DNA from: Carboxylicivirga linearis
GTDB lineage: Bacteria > Bacteroidota > Bacteroidia > Bacteroidales > Marinilabiliaceae
Assembly (NCBI RefSeq): GCF_018271995.1
Contig: NZ_JAGUCO010000002.1
Coordinates: forward strand, 248,001-312,000
Direction: 5' to 3'
Length of the DNA: 64,000 nucleotides
A model generated the notes under the pieces. The model had not been told where the DNA came from. It saw only the letters and a program-made list of their open reading frames with translations, and ran no database searches. Shown here piece by piece: positions 24,231-33,871 of the stretch (position 1 is the stretch's first letter; each line of letters begins with the position of its first letter). Position numbers and translations under genes: made by a program.

Positions 24231-26744
24231 TTATTTCTTTTCCTTTTCTTTCTTTAGTTGAACTATCTCAGTCACTATTTTTTCTTCTTTTGTATCGTAA
24301 TCAACCTTAATAATATCGCCTTCTGAAACAGATGCTTGAATAATTACTTCAGCCATTTCATCTTCCAGATACTTTTGAATAGCACGTTTTAGCGGACGGG
24401 CACCATATTGAACGTCGTAGCCTTTGGTAACAATAAAATCTTTGGCTTCATCGGTTAATTCCAGTTTATAACCCAATGACTCAACACGACTATACAAACC
24501 TTTTAATTCAATATCAATAATTTTATGGATATCGTCTTTACTTAGATTGTTGAAAGTAATTACATCATCAATACGGTTTATAAATTCAGGTGCAAACGCC
24601 TTTTTAAGGGCTTTTTCAATCACCCCTTTGGCATGATCTGAGTCTGTTTGCTTACCACCTGGAGTAAATCCAACACCGCGACCAAAATCTTTTAATTCTC
24701 TGGTTCCAATATTAGATGTCATGATGATAATGGTATTTTTAAAGTCCACCTTACGACCTAAACTATCAGTCAGGCGACCTTCATCCATTACCTGTAATAA
24801 TAAATTAAATACATCGGGGTGAGCTTTTTCTATCTCATCCAATAGCACTACTGCATACGGACGGCGACGCACTTTTTCAGTCAACTGACCACCTTCTTCG
24901 TAACCAACGTACCCCGGAGGCGCTCCAACCAAGCGTGATACGGAGAATTTCTCCATGTATTCACTCATGTCAATACGAATTAGCGCATCTGTAGTGTCAA
25001 ACAAATATTTAGCCAGTACTTTAGCCAAATGCGTTTTACCCACACCGGTAGGGCCAAGGAATACAAATGAACCAATTGGACGATTAGGATCTTTTAAACC
25101 AGCTCTGTTACGCTGAATTGCTTTTACAATCTTCACAATTGCATCATCCTGACCAATAACGCTTCCGTTTAATTCTTTGCCCATCTTAAGTAGGCGGAAT
25201 CCTTCAGCCTGAGCAACACGCTGCACCGGAATACCAGTCATCATAGCAACCACTTCGGCAACTTTTTCTTCATCTACCGTTTCGCGATGCTGCATCAGTT
25301 CTTCTTCCCACTTGCTTTTAGCTTCTTCAAGCTCATCTTGCAAACTTTTTTCTTTATCACGGAAGCTGGCAGCCAATTCAAAATTCTGTGCTTTAACAGC
25401 CTTTATTTTGTTGTCTTTTATTTCTTCAATTTGTTCCTCAATCTTTAAAATTGTTTCCGGAACCACAATATTAGAAATGTGTACTCTTGATCCAGCTTCA
25501 TCCAAGGCGTCAATAGCCTTATCGGGCAAATGACGATCAGAAATGTAACGCTCAGTAAGTTTTACGCAGGCTTCAATAGCCTCAGGATCGTAATTAACGT
25601 TGTGATGATCTTCGTATTTTTCCTTGATATTATTAAGTATCTCAACGGTTTCTTCAATACTGGTTGGTTCCACCATTACTTTTTGGAAACGACGCTCTAA
25701 AGCACCATCTTTTTCAATATGCTGACGATATTCGTCGAGTGTGGTAGCTCCAATACATTGAATTTCACCTCTTGCCAGTGCCGGTTTAAGCATGTTAGCA
25801 GCGTCTAATGAACCTGTTGCACCACCAGCACCAACAATGGTGTGTATCTCATCAATAAATAAGATAACATTAGGGTTGCGACTTAGCTCATTTAGTATAG
25901 CTTTCATTCTTTCTTCAAACTGGCCACGATACTTTGTACCTGCAACGATTGATGCTAAATCAAGCGTCACAACACGTTTATCAAAAAGTACACGAGATAC
26001 TTTTTTCTCGTTAATGCGTAGAGCTAAACCTTCGGCAATGGCAGATTTACCAACACCTGGTTCTCCAATTAATATTGGATTGTTCTTCTTTCTGCGACTT
26101 AATATCTGTGCCAGGCGCTCAATTTCGTTCTCGCGTCCAACAATAGGATCCAAACGTCCTTCTTCTGCAGCTTTGGTAATGTCAATTCCAAAATTGTCTA
26201 ATACAGGAGTGTCTGAATTGCTTTTCGATCCCGATTTTGAGGATTCGCTACCTGATCCGGAGCTGGAAAAAGAGGCTTCCTGATCGTCATCTTCAGGATA
26301 GTCTGCTTTAGCCTGTGGCTTTTGGTTTTCCAGCATTTGCTTAATTTTTTGATAATGAATATTTTCTTCAGCCATAATTTCCCAAATTACACTGCTCTTT
26401 TCTTTCAATAGAGCAATTAATAAATGTCCAGTGTTAATTTTATCGCTTTTCAGCGCTTTGGCTTCCAAATGAACAAGTTTTAAAACCCGTTCAGTGGATT
26501 TAAGTAAGGGTAGGTGTTCAGATTGAATAGGTTCATCACCCTTTAAATGTTTTTCTATACCTTTTCTGATGCGCATAGTATCTGCACTCAGCTGATGCAA
26601 CAGTTCAATGGCCTTGCCCTGACCTTCGCGAAGAATTCCCAGCATTAAATGCTCAGGCGAAATAAAATGGTTTCCCAATCTTTCGGCTTCTTCTTTACTG
26701 TACGCTATAACATCTTTTATACGTGGCGAAAAGTTTAAGTCCAT
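24231..26744 (-). CDS. clpC: ATP-dependent Clp protease ATP-binding subunit ClpC
   Basis: ClpC unfolds proteins and feeds them to ClpP. The 837-residue chain has the Clp N-domain (1-145, two repeats with EHLMLGILRE and GHLLIALLKE), a serine-rich acidic linker (about 150-180), AAA-1 with Walker A GEPGVGKS at about 228, a UVR-like coiled segment with KVAEVVAMMTGIPV after it, and AAA-2 with GPTGVGKT at about 560 and LLDEIEKAHPDVFN. The Ser/Gly-rich linker is longer than in Bacillus ClpC. Start ATG at 26744. It is monocistronic and divergent from gyrA. Confidence 0.95.
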   Translation of the reverse strand: MDLNFSPRIKDVIAYSKEEAERLGNHFISPEHLMLGILREGQGKAIELLHQLSADTMRIRKGIEKHLKGDEPIQSEHLPLLKSTERVLKLVHLEAKALKSDKINTGHLLIALLKEKSSVIWEIMAEENIHYQKIKQMLENQKPQAKADYPEDDDQEASFSSSGSGSESSKSGSKSNSDTPVLDNFGIDITKAAEEGRLDPIVGRENEIERLAQILSRRKKNNPILIGEPGVGKSAIAEGLALRINEKKVSRVLFDKRVVTLDLASIVAGTKYRGQFEERMKAILNELSRNPNVILFIDEIHTIVGAGGATGSLDAANMLKPALARGEIQCIGATTLDEYRQHIEKDGALERRFQKVMVEPTSIEETVEILNNIKEKYEDHHNVNYDPEAIEACVKLTERYISDRHLPDKAIDALDEAGSRVHISNIVVPETILKIEEQIEEIKDNKIKAVKAQNFELAASFRDKEKSLQDELEEAKSKWEEELMQHRETVDEEKVAEVVAMMTGIPVQRVAQAEGFRLLKMGKELNGSVIGQDDAIVKIVKAIQRNRAGLKDPNRPIGSFVFLGPTGVGKTHLAKVLAKYLFDTTDALIRIDMSEYMEKFSVSRLVGAPPGYVGYEEGGQLTEKVRRRPYAVVLLDEIEKAHPDVFNLLLQVMDEGRLTDSLGRKVDFKNTIIIMTSNIGTRELKDFGRGVGFTPGGKQTDSDHAKGVIEKALKKAFAPEFINRIDDVITFNNLSKDDIHKIIDIELKGLYSRVESLGYKLELTDEAKDFIVTKGYDVQYGARPLKRAIQKYLEDEMAEVIIQASVSEGDIIKVDYDTKEEKIVTEIVQLKKEKEKK

Positions 26745-26944
26745 ATATTGTCTTCGTATTATCTGTTATAAAATAACAACCGTTACGCAGTCTTGTTTAC
26801 AATCGAAATAATGAATTTACGAAATCTGATTTATCTTTCAAAAATAGCATAAAACATTTAATGCTCCTATAGTGATTAACTTGTTAGTAAAAGTAGGTTT
26901 TTTCGTTTTTTGGTCTTGATAAAAAAACTTAAATTAGTCCGTTC

Positions 26945-26975
26945 AAAAAATGGCCCTTAAAAGCCATTTTTTATT
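26945..26975 (+). terminator. Terminator-like hairpin 30 bp upstream of gyrA
   Basis: AAAAAATGGC (26945-26954) and GCCATTTTTT (26963-26972) form a perfect 10-bp stem with T-run. No gene upstream on the plus strand needs a terminator, so it is either an attenuator in the gyrA leader or the end of an unannotated small RNA from 26745-26944. Confidence 0.6.
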
Positions 26976-27005
26976 GTAGTTAGATATTAAAAAAGTTTAT
27001 TATAA

Positions 27006-29543
27006 ATGACTGAAGGAGAGAAAATAATTAAAATAAACATTGAGGAGGAGATGAAATCGGCCTACATCGATTATTCGATGTCGGTTATTGTTTCTCGTGC
27101 CTTACCAGATGTGCGGGACGGTATGAAGCCTGTTCATCGTCGTGTTTTATTTGGTATGAGCGAACTCGGTGTTGCCTCAAACAAACCTTATAAAAAGTCT
27201 GCCAGAATTGTGGGAGAGGTGTTAGGTAAATTTCACCCTCACGGCGATTCATCAGTTTATTTTGCCATGGTTCGTATGGCTCAGGATTGGTCATTACGTT
27301 ATCCTCTGGTTGACGGACAGGGTAACTTTGGTTCTGTAGACGGTGATAGTCCGGCTGCAATGCGTTATACAGAGGCCCGATTAAATCGTTTAGCCGAAGA
27401 AATGTTGGTCGACATTGAAAAAAATACGGTTGATTTTCAGCTAAACTTTGATGATACCATTAAAGAACCAACAGTTCTGCCAACTCGTATTCCTAACCTT
27501 TTAGTAAATGGTGCTTCGGGTATTGCTGTAGGTATGGCAACTAATATGCCTCCGCATAACCTAAAAGACACGATTGAAGCTACAATTGCATACATTAATA
27601 ATAATGATATTGAAATTGAAGAGCTTATCGACATTATTAAAGCACCAGATTTTCCTACCGGAGGTACCATCTATGGATACCAGGGAGTAAAAGATGCATA
27701 TAATACAGGTAAAGGGAGAGTGGTAATGCGTGCCAAGTCTGATATTGAAACGGACAGCAATGGACGCGAAAAAATTATCATAAACGAAATACCATACCTT
27801 GTTAATAAGGCGGAATTAATTATGAAGATTGCCGACCTTGTTAATGAGAAAAAAATTGAAGGTATATCAAATGTTAACGATGAGTCTGACCGTAATGGAA
27901 TGCGCATTGTTATTGATTTGAAGAGAGATGCCATTGCTAATGTTGTGTTGAATCACCTATATAAAAACACAGCCTTACAATCTTCATTCGGGGTAAATAA
28001 TATTGCTCTGGTTAATGGTCGTCCTCAGTTATTAAATCTAAAAGGACTTATTCAGGCTTTTGTTGAGCATCGTCATGATGTGGTTACACGTCGTACTCAG
28101 TATTTATTAGATCAAGCTGAAAAACGTGCTCATATTCTTGAAGGATTGATTATTGCAAGTGATAATATTGATGAAGTAATCAAAATTATCCGTGCTGCTC
28201 AAACTCCTGATGAAGCTCGTGAAAACTTAATTAACAGGTTTGAATTGACTGATATTCAGGCTCGTGCGATTGTTGAAATGCGGTTACGCCAGTTAACCGG
28301 ACTGGAACAAGATAAGCTACGTGCCGAATATGAAGAATTGATGAAAGAAATTGCGCATTTGAAAGAAATTCTTGAGAATTTTGAGATGCGTATGGATATC
28401 ATTAAGGAAGAGTTGGAAGAAGTATCAGCTAAATTTGGTGATGACCGACGTACTGACATCGTTTATAGTTCTGAAGAGTTTAATCCTGAAGATTTCTATG
28501 CCGATGATGAAATGATTATTACTATTTCGCATTTGGGCTACATCAAACGTACTCCGCTGGCTGAATTTAAAACTCAAAACAGAGGAGGAGTTGGTTCAAA
28601 AGGATCCACTACCCGCGATGAAGACTTTATAGAGTATATCTACCCGGCATCAATGCACAATACCATGATGTTCTTCACTAAAAAAGGAAGATGTTTCTGG
28701 TTGAAGGTGTATGAAATTCCGGAAGGAACAAAAGCATCTAAAGGTAGAGCTATTCAAAACCTATTGAATATTGACCCGGATGATAAGGTAAAAGCCTTTA
28801 TAAAGGTTAAAAAACTGAATGATGAAGAGTATGTTAACTCGCATTACATCATCATGGGTACCAAAAAAGGTATCGTTAAAAAATCACTTCTGAAAGATTA
28901 TTCTCGTCCTCGTGTTAATGGTGTTAATGCAATTACCATTAAAGAAAATGATGAGTTACTTCAGGCCCGATTGACTTCCGGAACCACTGAAATTTTAATG
29001 GCAAGCCGTTCGGGTAGAGCTATTCGTTTTAACGAAACTCAGGTTAGATGTATCGGTCGTACAGGAGCCGGAGTTCGAGGAATAACGCTTGGTTCAGAGC
29101 ATGACGAAGTAGTTGGCATGATATGTGTAAAAGATATAGAAGCAGAGGATGTCCTTGTTGTTTCTGAAAAAGGTTTCGGAAAACGTTCCAAAACTGAAGA
29201 GTACCGTGTTACCAATCGAGGTGGAAAAGGTGTGAAAGCCATGAAAATTTCGGATAAAACAGGGGAACTTATTACAATTAAAAACGTAACAGACGACAAT
29301 GATCTGATGATTATTAATCGTTCAGGAATTGCCATTCGTTTGTCAGTTGCAGATATGAGAGTTACAGGTCGTGCCACTCAAGGTGTTCGATTAATTAATC
29401 TATCTAAAAAGCAAGACGAAATTGCATCTGTTGCGAAAGTAAATTCAGAAGAATTAGAAGAAGATAAATTGGAAGAAGGTGAAGATATTGAAGGAGAAAC
29501 TCCAACTATCGAATCTTCTGAAAATGAAGAAACAAACGAATAG
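27006..29543 (+). CDS. gyrA: DNA gyrase subunit A
   Basis: GyrA is the DNA-cleaving subunit of gyrase, which introduces negative supercoils. The 845-residue protein has the winged-helix and tower domains with the catalytic Tyr121 in AMRYTEARL, a coiled-coil gate, and a six-bladed C-terminal beta-pinwheel beginning after about residue 500. The gyrase-specific GyrA-box is represented by [10 protein letters not shown] near 525. In the quinolone region, Asp81-Ser82 are standard, while the place of E. coli Asp87 is Phe86. The C-terminus is an acidic tail ([14 protein letters not shown]). Start ATG at 27006. Confidence 0.97.
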   Translation: MTEGEKIIKINIEEEMKSAYIDYSMSVIVSRALPDVRDGMKPVHRRVLFGMSELGVASNKPYKKSARIVGEVLGKFHPHGDSSVYFAMVRMAQDWSLRYPLVDGQGNFGSVDGDSPAAMRYTEARLNRLAEEMLVDIEKNTVDFQLNFDDTIKEPTVLPTRIPNLLVNGASGIAVGMATNMPPHNLKDTIEATIAYINNNDIEIEELIDIIKAPDFPTGGTIYGYQGVKDAYNTGKGRVVMRAKSDIETDSNGREKIIINEIPYLVNKAELIMKIADLVNEKKIEGISNVNDESDRNGMRIVIDLKRDAIANVVLNHLYKNTALQSSFGVNNIALVNGRPQLLNLKGLIQAFVEHRHDVVTRRTQYLLDQAEKRAHILEGLIIASDNIDEVIKIIRAAQTPDEARENLINRFELTDIQARAIVEMRLRQLTGLEQDKLRAEYEELMKEIAHLKEILENFEMRMDIIKEELEEVSAKFGDDRRTDIVYSSEEFNPEDFYADDEMIITISHLGYIKRTPLAEFKTQNRGGVGSKGSTTRDEDFIEYIYPASMHNTMMFFTKKGRCFWLKVYEIPEGTKASKGRAIQNLLNIDPDDKVKAFIKVKKLNDEEYVNSHYIIMGTKKGIVKKSLLKDYSRPRVNGVNAITIKENDELLQARLTSGTTEILMASRSGRAIRFNETQVRCIGRTGAGVRGITLGSEHDEVVGMICVKDIEAEDVLVVSEKGFGKRSKTEEYRVTNRGGKGVKAMKISDKTGELITIKNVTDDNDLMIINRSGIAIRLSVADMRVTGRATQGVRLINLSKKQDEIASVAKVNSEELEEDKLEEGEDIEGETPTIESSENEETNE

Positions 29544-29593
29544 ATTTTTATTTACAATTACTATTATAGACAATAAACTAAAACTTTTTTGAA

Positions 29594-30751
29594 ATGAAAA
29601 GAGTCGCGCTATTGACATTGTTAGTATTAGGTATTACTACTGCATTTGCCCAAAAAGGTAAAGTGGCCGCTGCTAGTCAATTCCTAACAACAAATGACTT
29701 AGACAAAGCTAAAGAGGCTATTGATTTGGCATTAGAGCATGAAAAATCAATAGGCTGGCCAAAAACGTATATCGTTGCCGCTAAGGTATATACTGAGAAA
29801 TATAAGAGTGGGAAGGATATAGAGGATATGAAAAAAGCTGTTACTTATTACAAAAAAGCATTGGAATTAGATGCTAAAGGTAATGAGAAAGGCAAGCAAA
29901 AAGGAAAATACGAAAAGGAGATTCAATTGGCATTGACCATGTTTAAACCTGATTTGACCAATGCAGGTATTGATGGTTTTAATACGGAAAATTTTGATGC
30001 TGCTTTATTTGCTTTTGAAAGTGTATTAGACGTTAATGCTCTTCCTATTATGGAAGAAGAAGGTGTTGATACAGCTATTGTATATAACTGTGCTTTAGCT
30101 GCCTATAACGCTAATAATTGGGAAAAATCAGAAGAGTATTTCAATAAGTCAATTGACTTGAATTATGGTGGCGGTGATGCAGTATTATTGCTTCACCAGG
30201 TATATCAAACAACCGAAGATTCAGTTAAGATGGGTGAAAACCTTAAAAAAGGTTTTGAAACTTACCCTGAAGATGATAGAATCTTAACTACATTAATTCA
30301 ATACTATTTGGATAGCAAGCAAAATGAAGAAGCATTGGAATATTTGAATACTGCTATCGCTTCTGATCAAAGTAATCCTGCCTTTTATTATGCAAGAGGT
30401 GTTTTATTTGAAAAAATTGATCAAGAAAAAGCAATTGCTGATTACAATAAGTGTTTAGATCTAGATCCTGAGAACTTTAATGCTTTGTATAATTTAGGTG
30501 TTGTATATTATAATAAGGGTGTTGAACAACAGAATGTTGCCAATGATAAAACAACAACTAAAGAATATGAAGCTGCTTTAAAAATTGCCAATGAACATTG
30601 GGAAAAAGCTCTTCCTTATATGGAAAAAGCTTTAGAAGTTCAACCTGGAGAAGGTGCTGTTTTAGAGACTTTAAAAGGTTTATACTATCGATTTGAGAAA
30701 ATGGATAAGTATAACGAAGTGAATGAGCAATTAAAAGCATTAGGTAAGTAA
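29594..30751 (+). CDS. Exported tetratricopeptide repeat protein
   Basis: The 385-residue protein begins with a cleavable signal peptide (MKRVALLTLLVLGITTAFAQ) and consists of TPR helix pairs. Clear units are NDLDKAKEAIDLALEHE, YYKKALELDAKG, YNANNWEKSEEYFNKSIDLN, NEEALEYLNTAIASDQSNP and EKAIADYNKCLDLDPENFNALYNLG (in parts). It has no enzymatic domain and would act as a periplasmic scaffold. The gene starts 50 bp after gyrA without an intervening terminator, so it may be co-transcribed, but there is no evident functional link. An intrinsic terminator follows. Confidence 0.85.
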   Translation: MKRVALLTLLVLGITTAFAQKGKVAAASQFLTTNDLDKAKEAIDLALEHEKSIGWPKTYIVAAKVYTEKYKSGKDIEDMKKAVTYYKKALELDAKGNEKGKQKGKYEKEIQLALTMFKPDLTNAGIDGFNTENFDAALFAFESVLDVNALPIMEEEGVDTAIVYNCALAAYNANNWEKSEEYFNKSIDLNYGGGDAVLLLHQVYQTTEDSVKMGENLKKGFETYPEDDRILTTLIQYYLDSKQNEEALEYLNTAIASDQSNPAFYYARGVLFEKIDQEKAIADYNKCLDLDPENFNALYNLGVVYYNKGVEQQNVANDKTTTKEYEAALKIANEHWEKALPYMEKALEVQPGEGAVLETLKGLYYRFEKMDKYNEVNEQLKALGK

Positions 30752-30772
30752 TCCTAAAAGAAAAGTATAAAG

Positions 30773-30801
30773 AATAGCCGGTGTATTTCCGGCTATTTTT
30801 A
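30773..30801 (+). terminator. Intrinsic terminator of the TPR gene
   Basis: AATAGCCGG (30773-30781) and CCGGCTATT (30789-30797) are perfect arms followed by T residues. Confidence 0.83.
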
Positions 30802-30876
30802 TATGTACATAAATAACATAATATCAAATATAAGACACGAGTCTAAATTCTAATACAGTAGTTTAAAAAGTAATAC

Positions 30877-30912
30877 AAAAAAGTCCAATGAATAATTCCA
30901 TTGGACTTTTTT
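30877..30912. terminator. Terminator of the small lipoprotein gene
   Basis: AAGTCCAATG (30881-30890) pairs with CATTGGACTT (30899-30908). On the minus strand it lies just after the stop of the 45-residue gene and ends in a T-run; it is symmetric and could work both ways. Confidence 0.8.
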
Positions 30913-30926
30913 ATTCTATTGATGTA

Positions 30927-31064
30927 TTAAAAATTTCTATGTGATGATCCATAATACGATTGTGGACATTGATAAGCTTGTGTTCCTTTACAAGAAGAAA
31001 AAATTAATACAAACATTACTGATGCAATTAAAACAATTGCTTTTAATGATAATCTCTTAAACAT
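30927..31064 (-). CDS. Small lipoprotein, 45 residues
   Basis: This reading frame was found by translating the minus strand by eye. It starts with an ATG at 31064 and encodes a lipoprotein signal peptide: basic MFKRLSLKA, a hydrophobic run of about 14 residues, and the lipobox FSSC with Cys25. The mature peptide is only 21 residues, KGTQAYQCPQSYYGSSHRNF after the cysteine. It contains one further Cys in a CPQSYYG segment. A strong hairpin terminator follows the stop codon. The perfect signal sequence plus terminator make it a believable gene. Short lipoproteins of this kind are often missed; function unknown. Confidence 0.72.
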   Translation of the reverse strand: MFKRLSLKAIVLIASVMFVLIFSSCKGTQAYQCPQSYYGSSHRNF

Positions 31065-31328
31065 TGAATCTGGTTTTAAATTAAAAAAGTTGTTTTCCGG
31101 GATGTTTGATTAAAACCATATTAATATCTACAAGAGATATTTAATTAATATATCAATTCGTTAATTGAGATTCTATACATGTACTTAACAATAATTAAAG
31201 AAGAATGAATCAATTTATTTATACATCCTTTAACTTTATATGTAATTATTCGATTCAAAATAAATTAATCTGCAATGCGAAAATATTGAAAATTTAGAAT
31301 GACAGAAAGAATCGTTATGAAATTTGAT

Positions 31329-32657
31329 CTAATAAATTACCTGAGGACGTTTTCTGGAGGAAGCCAATGTTTGATCCATATCAAATAAATTGTAGCCGGG
31401 CCATTCATCAACCTTTGTTAATCCACGTTCCATAATGCGAGTAATATCTGAAGCTAACGCAGGACCTTTCCAGTTCCCTGTATTTGTTACAAATACATAT
31501 GAAATACCATCATCACGACGAACCATTAATGCAGAAGTTCCAGCTAATGTTCCTGTGCGTACCCAAGCATTAGATTTTATTCTTCGCCAACCTAACGGAC
31601 TATAACCTGGTCTTGTTGGCGTTGTCATTATTTCTACACTTTCCTTATTTAACATATCAGGAAATGTATTAAATCCATCAACAGATAACATTAACTTCAT
31701 TAAGTCTGTTGATGAAGCAATCCATCCACCTGCAGCTCCTAAAGTGTGCATATCATTGCCACCATATGTACGTAAGACTTGTTCGCCAGTACCGGTGTAA
31801 TCATCAACATAAAAAGTTAATTCAGGCTCGTAATAAATAACTTCAGCCTCGGCTCTCTCGTTTCTATGACTTCCACCAATCTTCATGTCGTATATTCCTA
31901 ATGGATATAAAACATTGGTTTGTATATATTTTTCATATTCAATGCCAGATACTTTAGAAATTACCTGACCTAAGATCATAAAACCAAGATTAGAATAATA
32001 AGAAGACTGACCTGGTGTAAAATGAAGTCGTTTATCTAAAACAAATCTGATGATATCAGACTCATTGATTGGTAGTGATTTATGTAACTTTCTGGCAATA
32101 ATAGTTGGCATAAACATCTGGTCTCCCCAACGGGTTGTCCAACCTCCGCTATGCTCCATTAAATGACGTACAGTAATATCTTCAACGCGCTTATCTTTGT
32201 AATCAAGATAAATGGAATCATTTAAAATACCATCCGGTCCAAAAACCTTATCATCAAGTGTAAGTTGACCGGATTCATATAATTTCATTACACCAATAGC
32301 TGTAACAAGTTTTGATACACTGGCAACCCTGAATAAGTTATAAGGTTCAACCATATCATGTGCATCTTTGTCGGCATATCCAAAACCTTTGGCATATACT
32401 AACTCACCATCTTTGGCTACAGCCACAGATGCTCCTACAATATGTTCGCGGCGAATAAATCTGTTGACTTGTTTCTCTAGATAGCTAAATTCTTCATTAT
32501 CAGAATAAAAGCTACTCAAACGAAAGGAGGTGGGTTTATTGTTTGGGGGCGTAAAATCACTACCAAATGAATCAGACATTGGATAGAAAAAAGTAGTACT
32601 CCCCCACAATATTGCTCCGACTACTACTGCTATGGATGTTTTCAGTAATAATCTCAT
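31329..32657 (-). CDS. Serine beta-lactamase-like hydrolase
   Basis: The 442-residue protein has an N-terminal membrane anchor or signal (about residues 7-26) and a class C beta-lactamase/DD-peptidase fold. The nucleophile and base are Ser113 and Lys116 in ASVSKLVTA, the second motif is Tyr221-Ser-Asn in SYYSNLGFM, and the third, normally KTG, is HTLGAAG. Such enzymes act as esterases, peptidases or peptidoglycan-editing hydrolases outside the cytoplasm; true antibiotic resistance is unlikely from sequence alone. There is no clear operon partner, as the downstream side has only the small lipoprotein region. Confidence 0.85.
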   Translation of the reverse strand: MRLLLKTSIAVVVGAILWGSTTFFYPMSDSFGSDFTPPNNKPTSFRLSSFYSDNEEFSYLEKQVNRFIRREHIVGASVAVAKDGELVYAKGFGYADKDAHDMVEPYNLFRVASVSKLVTAIGVMKLYESGQLTLDDKVFGPDGILNDSIYLDYKDKRVEDITVRHLMEHSGGWTTRWGDQMFMPTIIARKLHKSLPINESDIIRFVLDKRLHFTPGQSSYYSNLGFMILGQVISKVSGIEYEKYIQTNVLYPLGIYDMKIGGSHRNERAEAEVIYYEPELTFYVDDYTGTGEQVLRTYGGNDMHTLGAAGGWIASSTDLMKLMLSVDGFNTFPDMLNKESVEIMTTPTRPGYSPLGWRRIKSNAWVRTGTLAGTSALMVRRDDGISYVFVTNTGNWKGPALASDITRIMERGLTKVDEWPGYNLFDMDQTLASSRKRPQVIY

Positions 32658-32743
32658 TAATTATCAATTCTACTCATCGACGCAAAAATAGTAGTTTCTA
32701 TCAATTTTTAAAAATATTAAAAACTAATTTTATATTAAACTAA

Positions 32744-33325
32744 TCATTTAAAGGGTTTAATACTACATCCAATGGCTTTGGTTGACGTATATTTAGGCGT
32801 TTTACCTTCCATTAATGACTGAATAGCTAATTCCAGATATTTTTCTTTCACTTCTGAAGCATCCTGAGGATTATCATCAATAGCACCGATATAGGCAACT
32901 TCAAATTGATCACCGCTGTTTTTTAACAAAAAGATATGAGGTGTTTTGGTAGCTCCATATTCCGAGAATATGCCTTTATTATCAAGTAAATATGGAAAAT
33001 CGTATTGCTTATCAACCATATAAGAATAACCATCAACTTTATAGGCCACCGAATCGTTAGGATTGATAGCAACAACCGGATATTTCTTGGATTTGTACTT
33101 TTTGTTTAAATCAATAATGCGCTGCTCATATAATTTAGCATAAGGGCAATGATTACATGTAAATACCAAAATTACACCATCTTCTTTATTGTAATCAGAT
33201 AGTGCAACCATTTCACCATCAGTATTTAGTAATTTAAAATCAGGTGCATTGTCACCAACTTTCACCTGGGCTGTTGAAACAAGACTCAAAGCCACTAAAA
33301 CCATTGTTAAATAAATTGTTTTCAT
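32744..33325 (-). CDS. Exported thioredoxin-fold protein, peroxiredoxin-like
   Basis: The protein has 193 residues with a signal peptide ending at STAQ (about 20). The body is an AhpC/TSA-type thioredoxin fold: VGDNAPDFKLLNTDGEMVALSDY, and an active-site CNHCPY with Cys57 and Cys60 in place of the TlpA-like WCxPC. Proteins with this CxHCPY motif form a distinct redoxin group, found in many environmental bacteria, of unknown partner. It follows the TlpA-like gene by 12 bp, so the two are co-transcribed and may act together in periplasmic redox control. Confidence 0.85.
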   Translation of the reverse strand: MKTIYLTMVLVALSLVSTAQVKVGDNAPDFKLLNTDGEMVALSDYNKEDGVILVFTCNHCPYAKLYEQRIIDLNKKYKSKKYPVVAINPNDSVAYKVDGYSYMVDKQYDFPYLLDNKGIFSEYGATKTPHIFLLKNSGDQFEVAYIGAIDDNPQDASEVKEKYLELAIQSLMEGKTPKYTSTKAIGCSIKPFK

Positions 33326-33337
33326 AGTTTTATTTTA

Positions 33338-33823
33338 TTAGTTCATTGATAATATAAATTGAATTTTCTCTTTTAATTTATCGTGAGTTAACTCTCCTTC
33401 ATGGAAGGTTTGTTGATTTTTGTAGTACATTTTGGTGGCAGGAATTGCTCCTGACCAGGATGGGTCTATTTTATCGACCCAATTATTGGGGTTACTTTCA
33501 TTGAGCCAAACAACTTTTTCAGTTATGTCCTTTTTCTGTAAAAATGGCTTGAGTTTACTATCAATCTGCGTTTTAAAATCGAGGCTGACCAAAACTACTT
33601 TAATTGGCTTATATGCTTTTGATAGTTCTTTGCTATTAAATATAGGCAGTTCTTCAACACATGGTGCACACCATGTAGCCCAAAAATTTACAACATATAA
33701 GGTATCGGAAGATGTATCAACAGATTCAAGTAATTGATTGGAGTTTAAAACGGTGACTTCCTGAGCATGAAGACTAAGAACAAACGATAGATTAAATAAT
33801 ATTATAAAAAAAGCTGTTTTCAT
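33338..33823 (-). CDS. TlpA-like thioredoxin domain protein
   Basis: The protein has 161 residues with a signal peptide (cleaved near SLHAQ, residue 21) and a TlpA/ResA-type thioredoxin domain: NFWATWCAPCVEELP with Cys52 and Cys55. It would reduce disulfides in the periplasm, for instance in cytochrome maturation. The start codon at 33823 lies inside the descending arm of a long hairpin (33812-33849) that looks like the terminator of the upstream DUF4105 gene, so its expression may be attenuated. The next gene is a second redoxin 12 bp away. Confidence 0.87.
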   Translation of the reverse strand: MKTAFFIILFNLSFVLSLHAQEVTVLNSNQLLESVDTSSDTLYVVNFWATWCAPCVEELPIFNSKELSKAYKPIKVVLVSLDFKTQIDSKLKPFLQKKDITEKVVWLNESNPNNWVDKIDPSWSGAIPATKMYYKNQQTFHEGELTHDKLKEKIQFILSMN

Positions 33824-33849
33824 TCGATAGGTTTTAGATGAAAACAGCT
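33812..33849 (-). terminator. Terminator hairpin overlapping the TlpA-like start codon
   Basis: On the minus strand AGCTGTTTTCAT and ATGAAAACAGCT are perfect 12-bp arms with a 14-nt loop, then TTTTTTT. The second arm is the first four codons of the TlpA-like gene. Confidence 0.72.
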
Positions 33850-33871
33850 CTGAGTTAAAATTGTTTGTTAA

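Noticed and set aside
31329-32657. Antibiotic-resistance beta-lactamase
   Set aside because: The third motif is HTLG rather than KTG and the protein is of the general serine hydrolase type; resistance is not supported by sequence.
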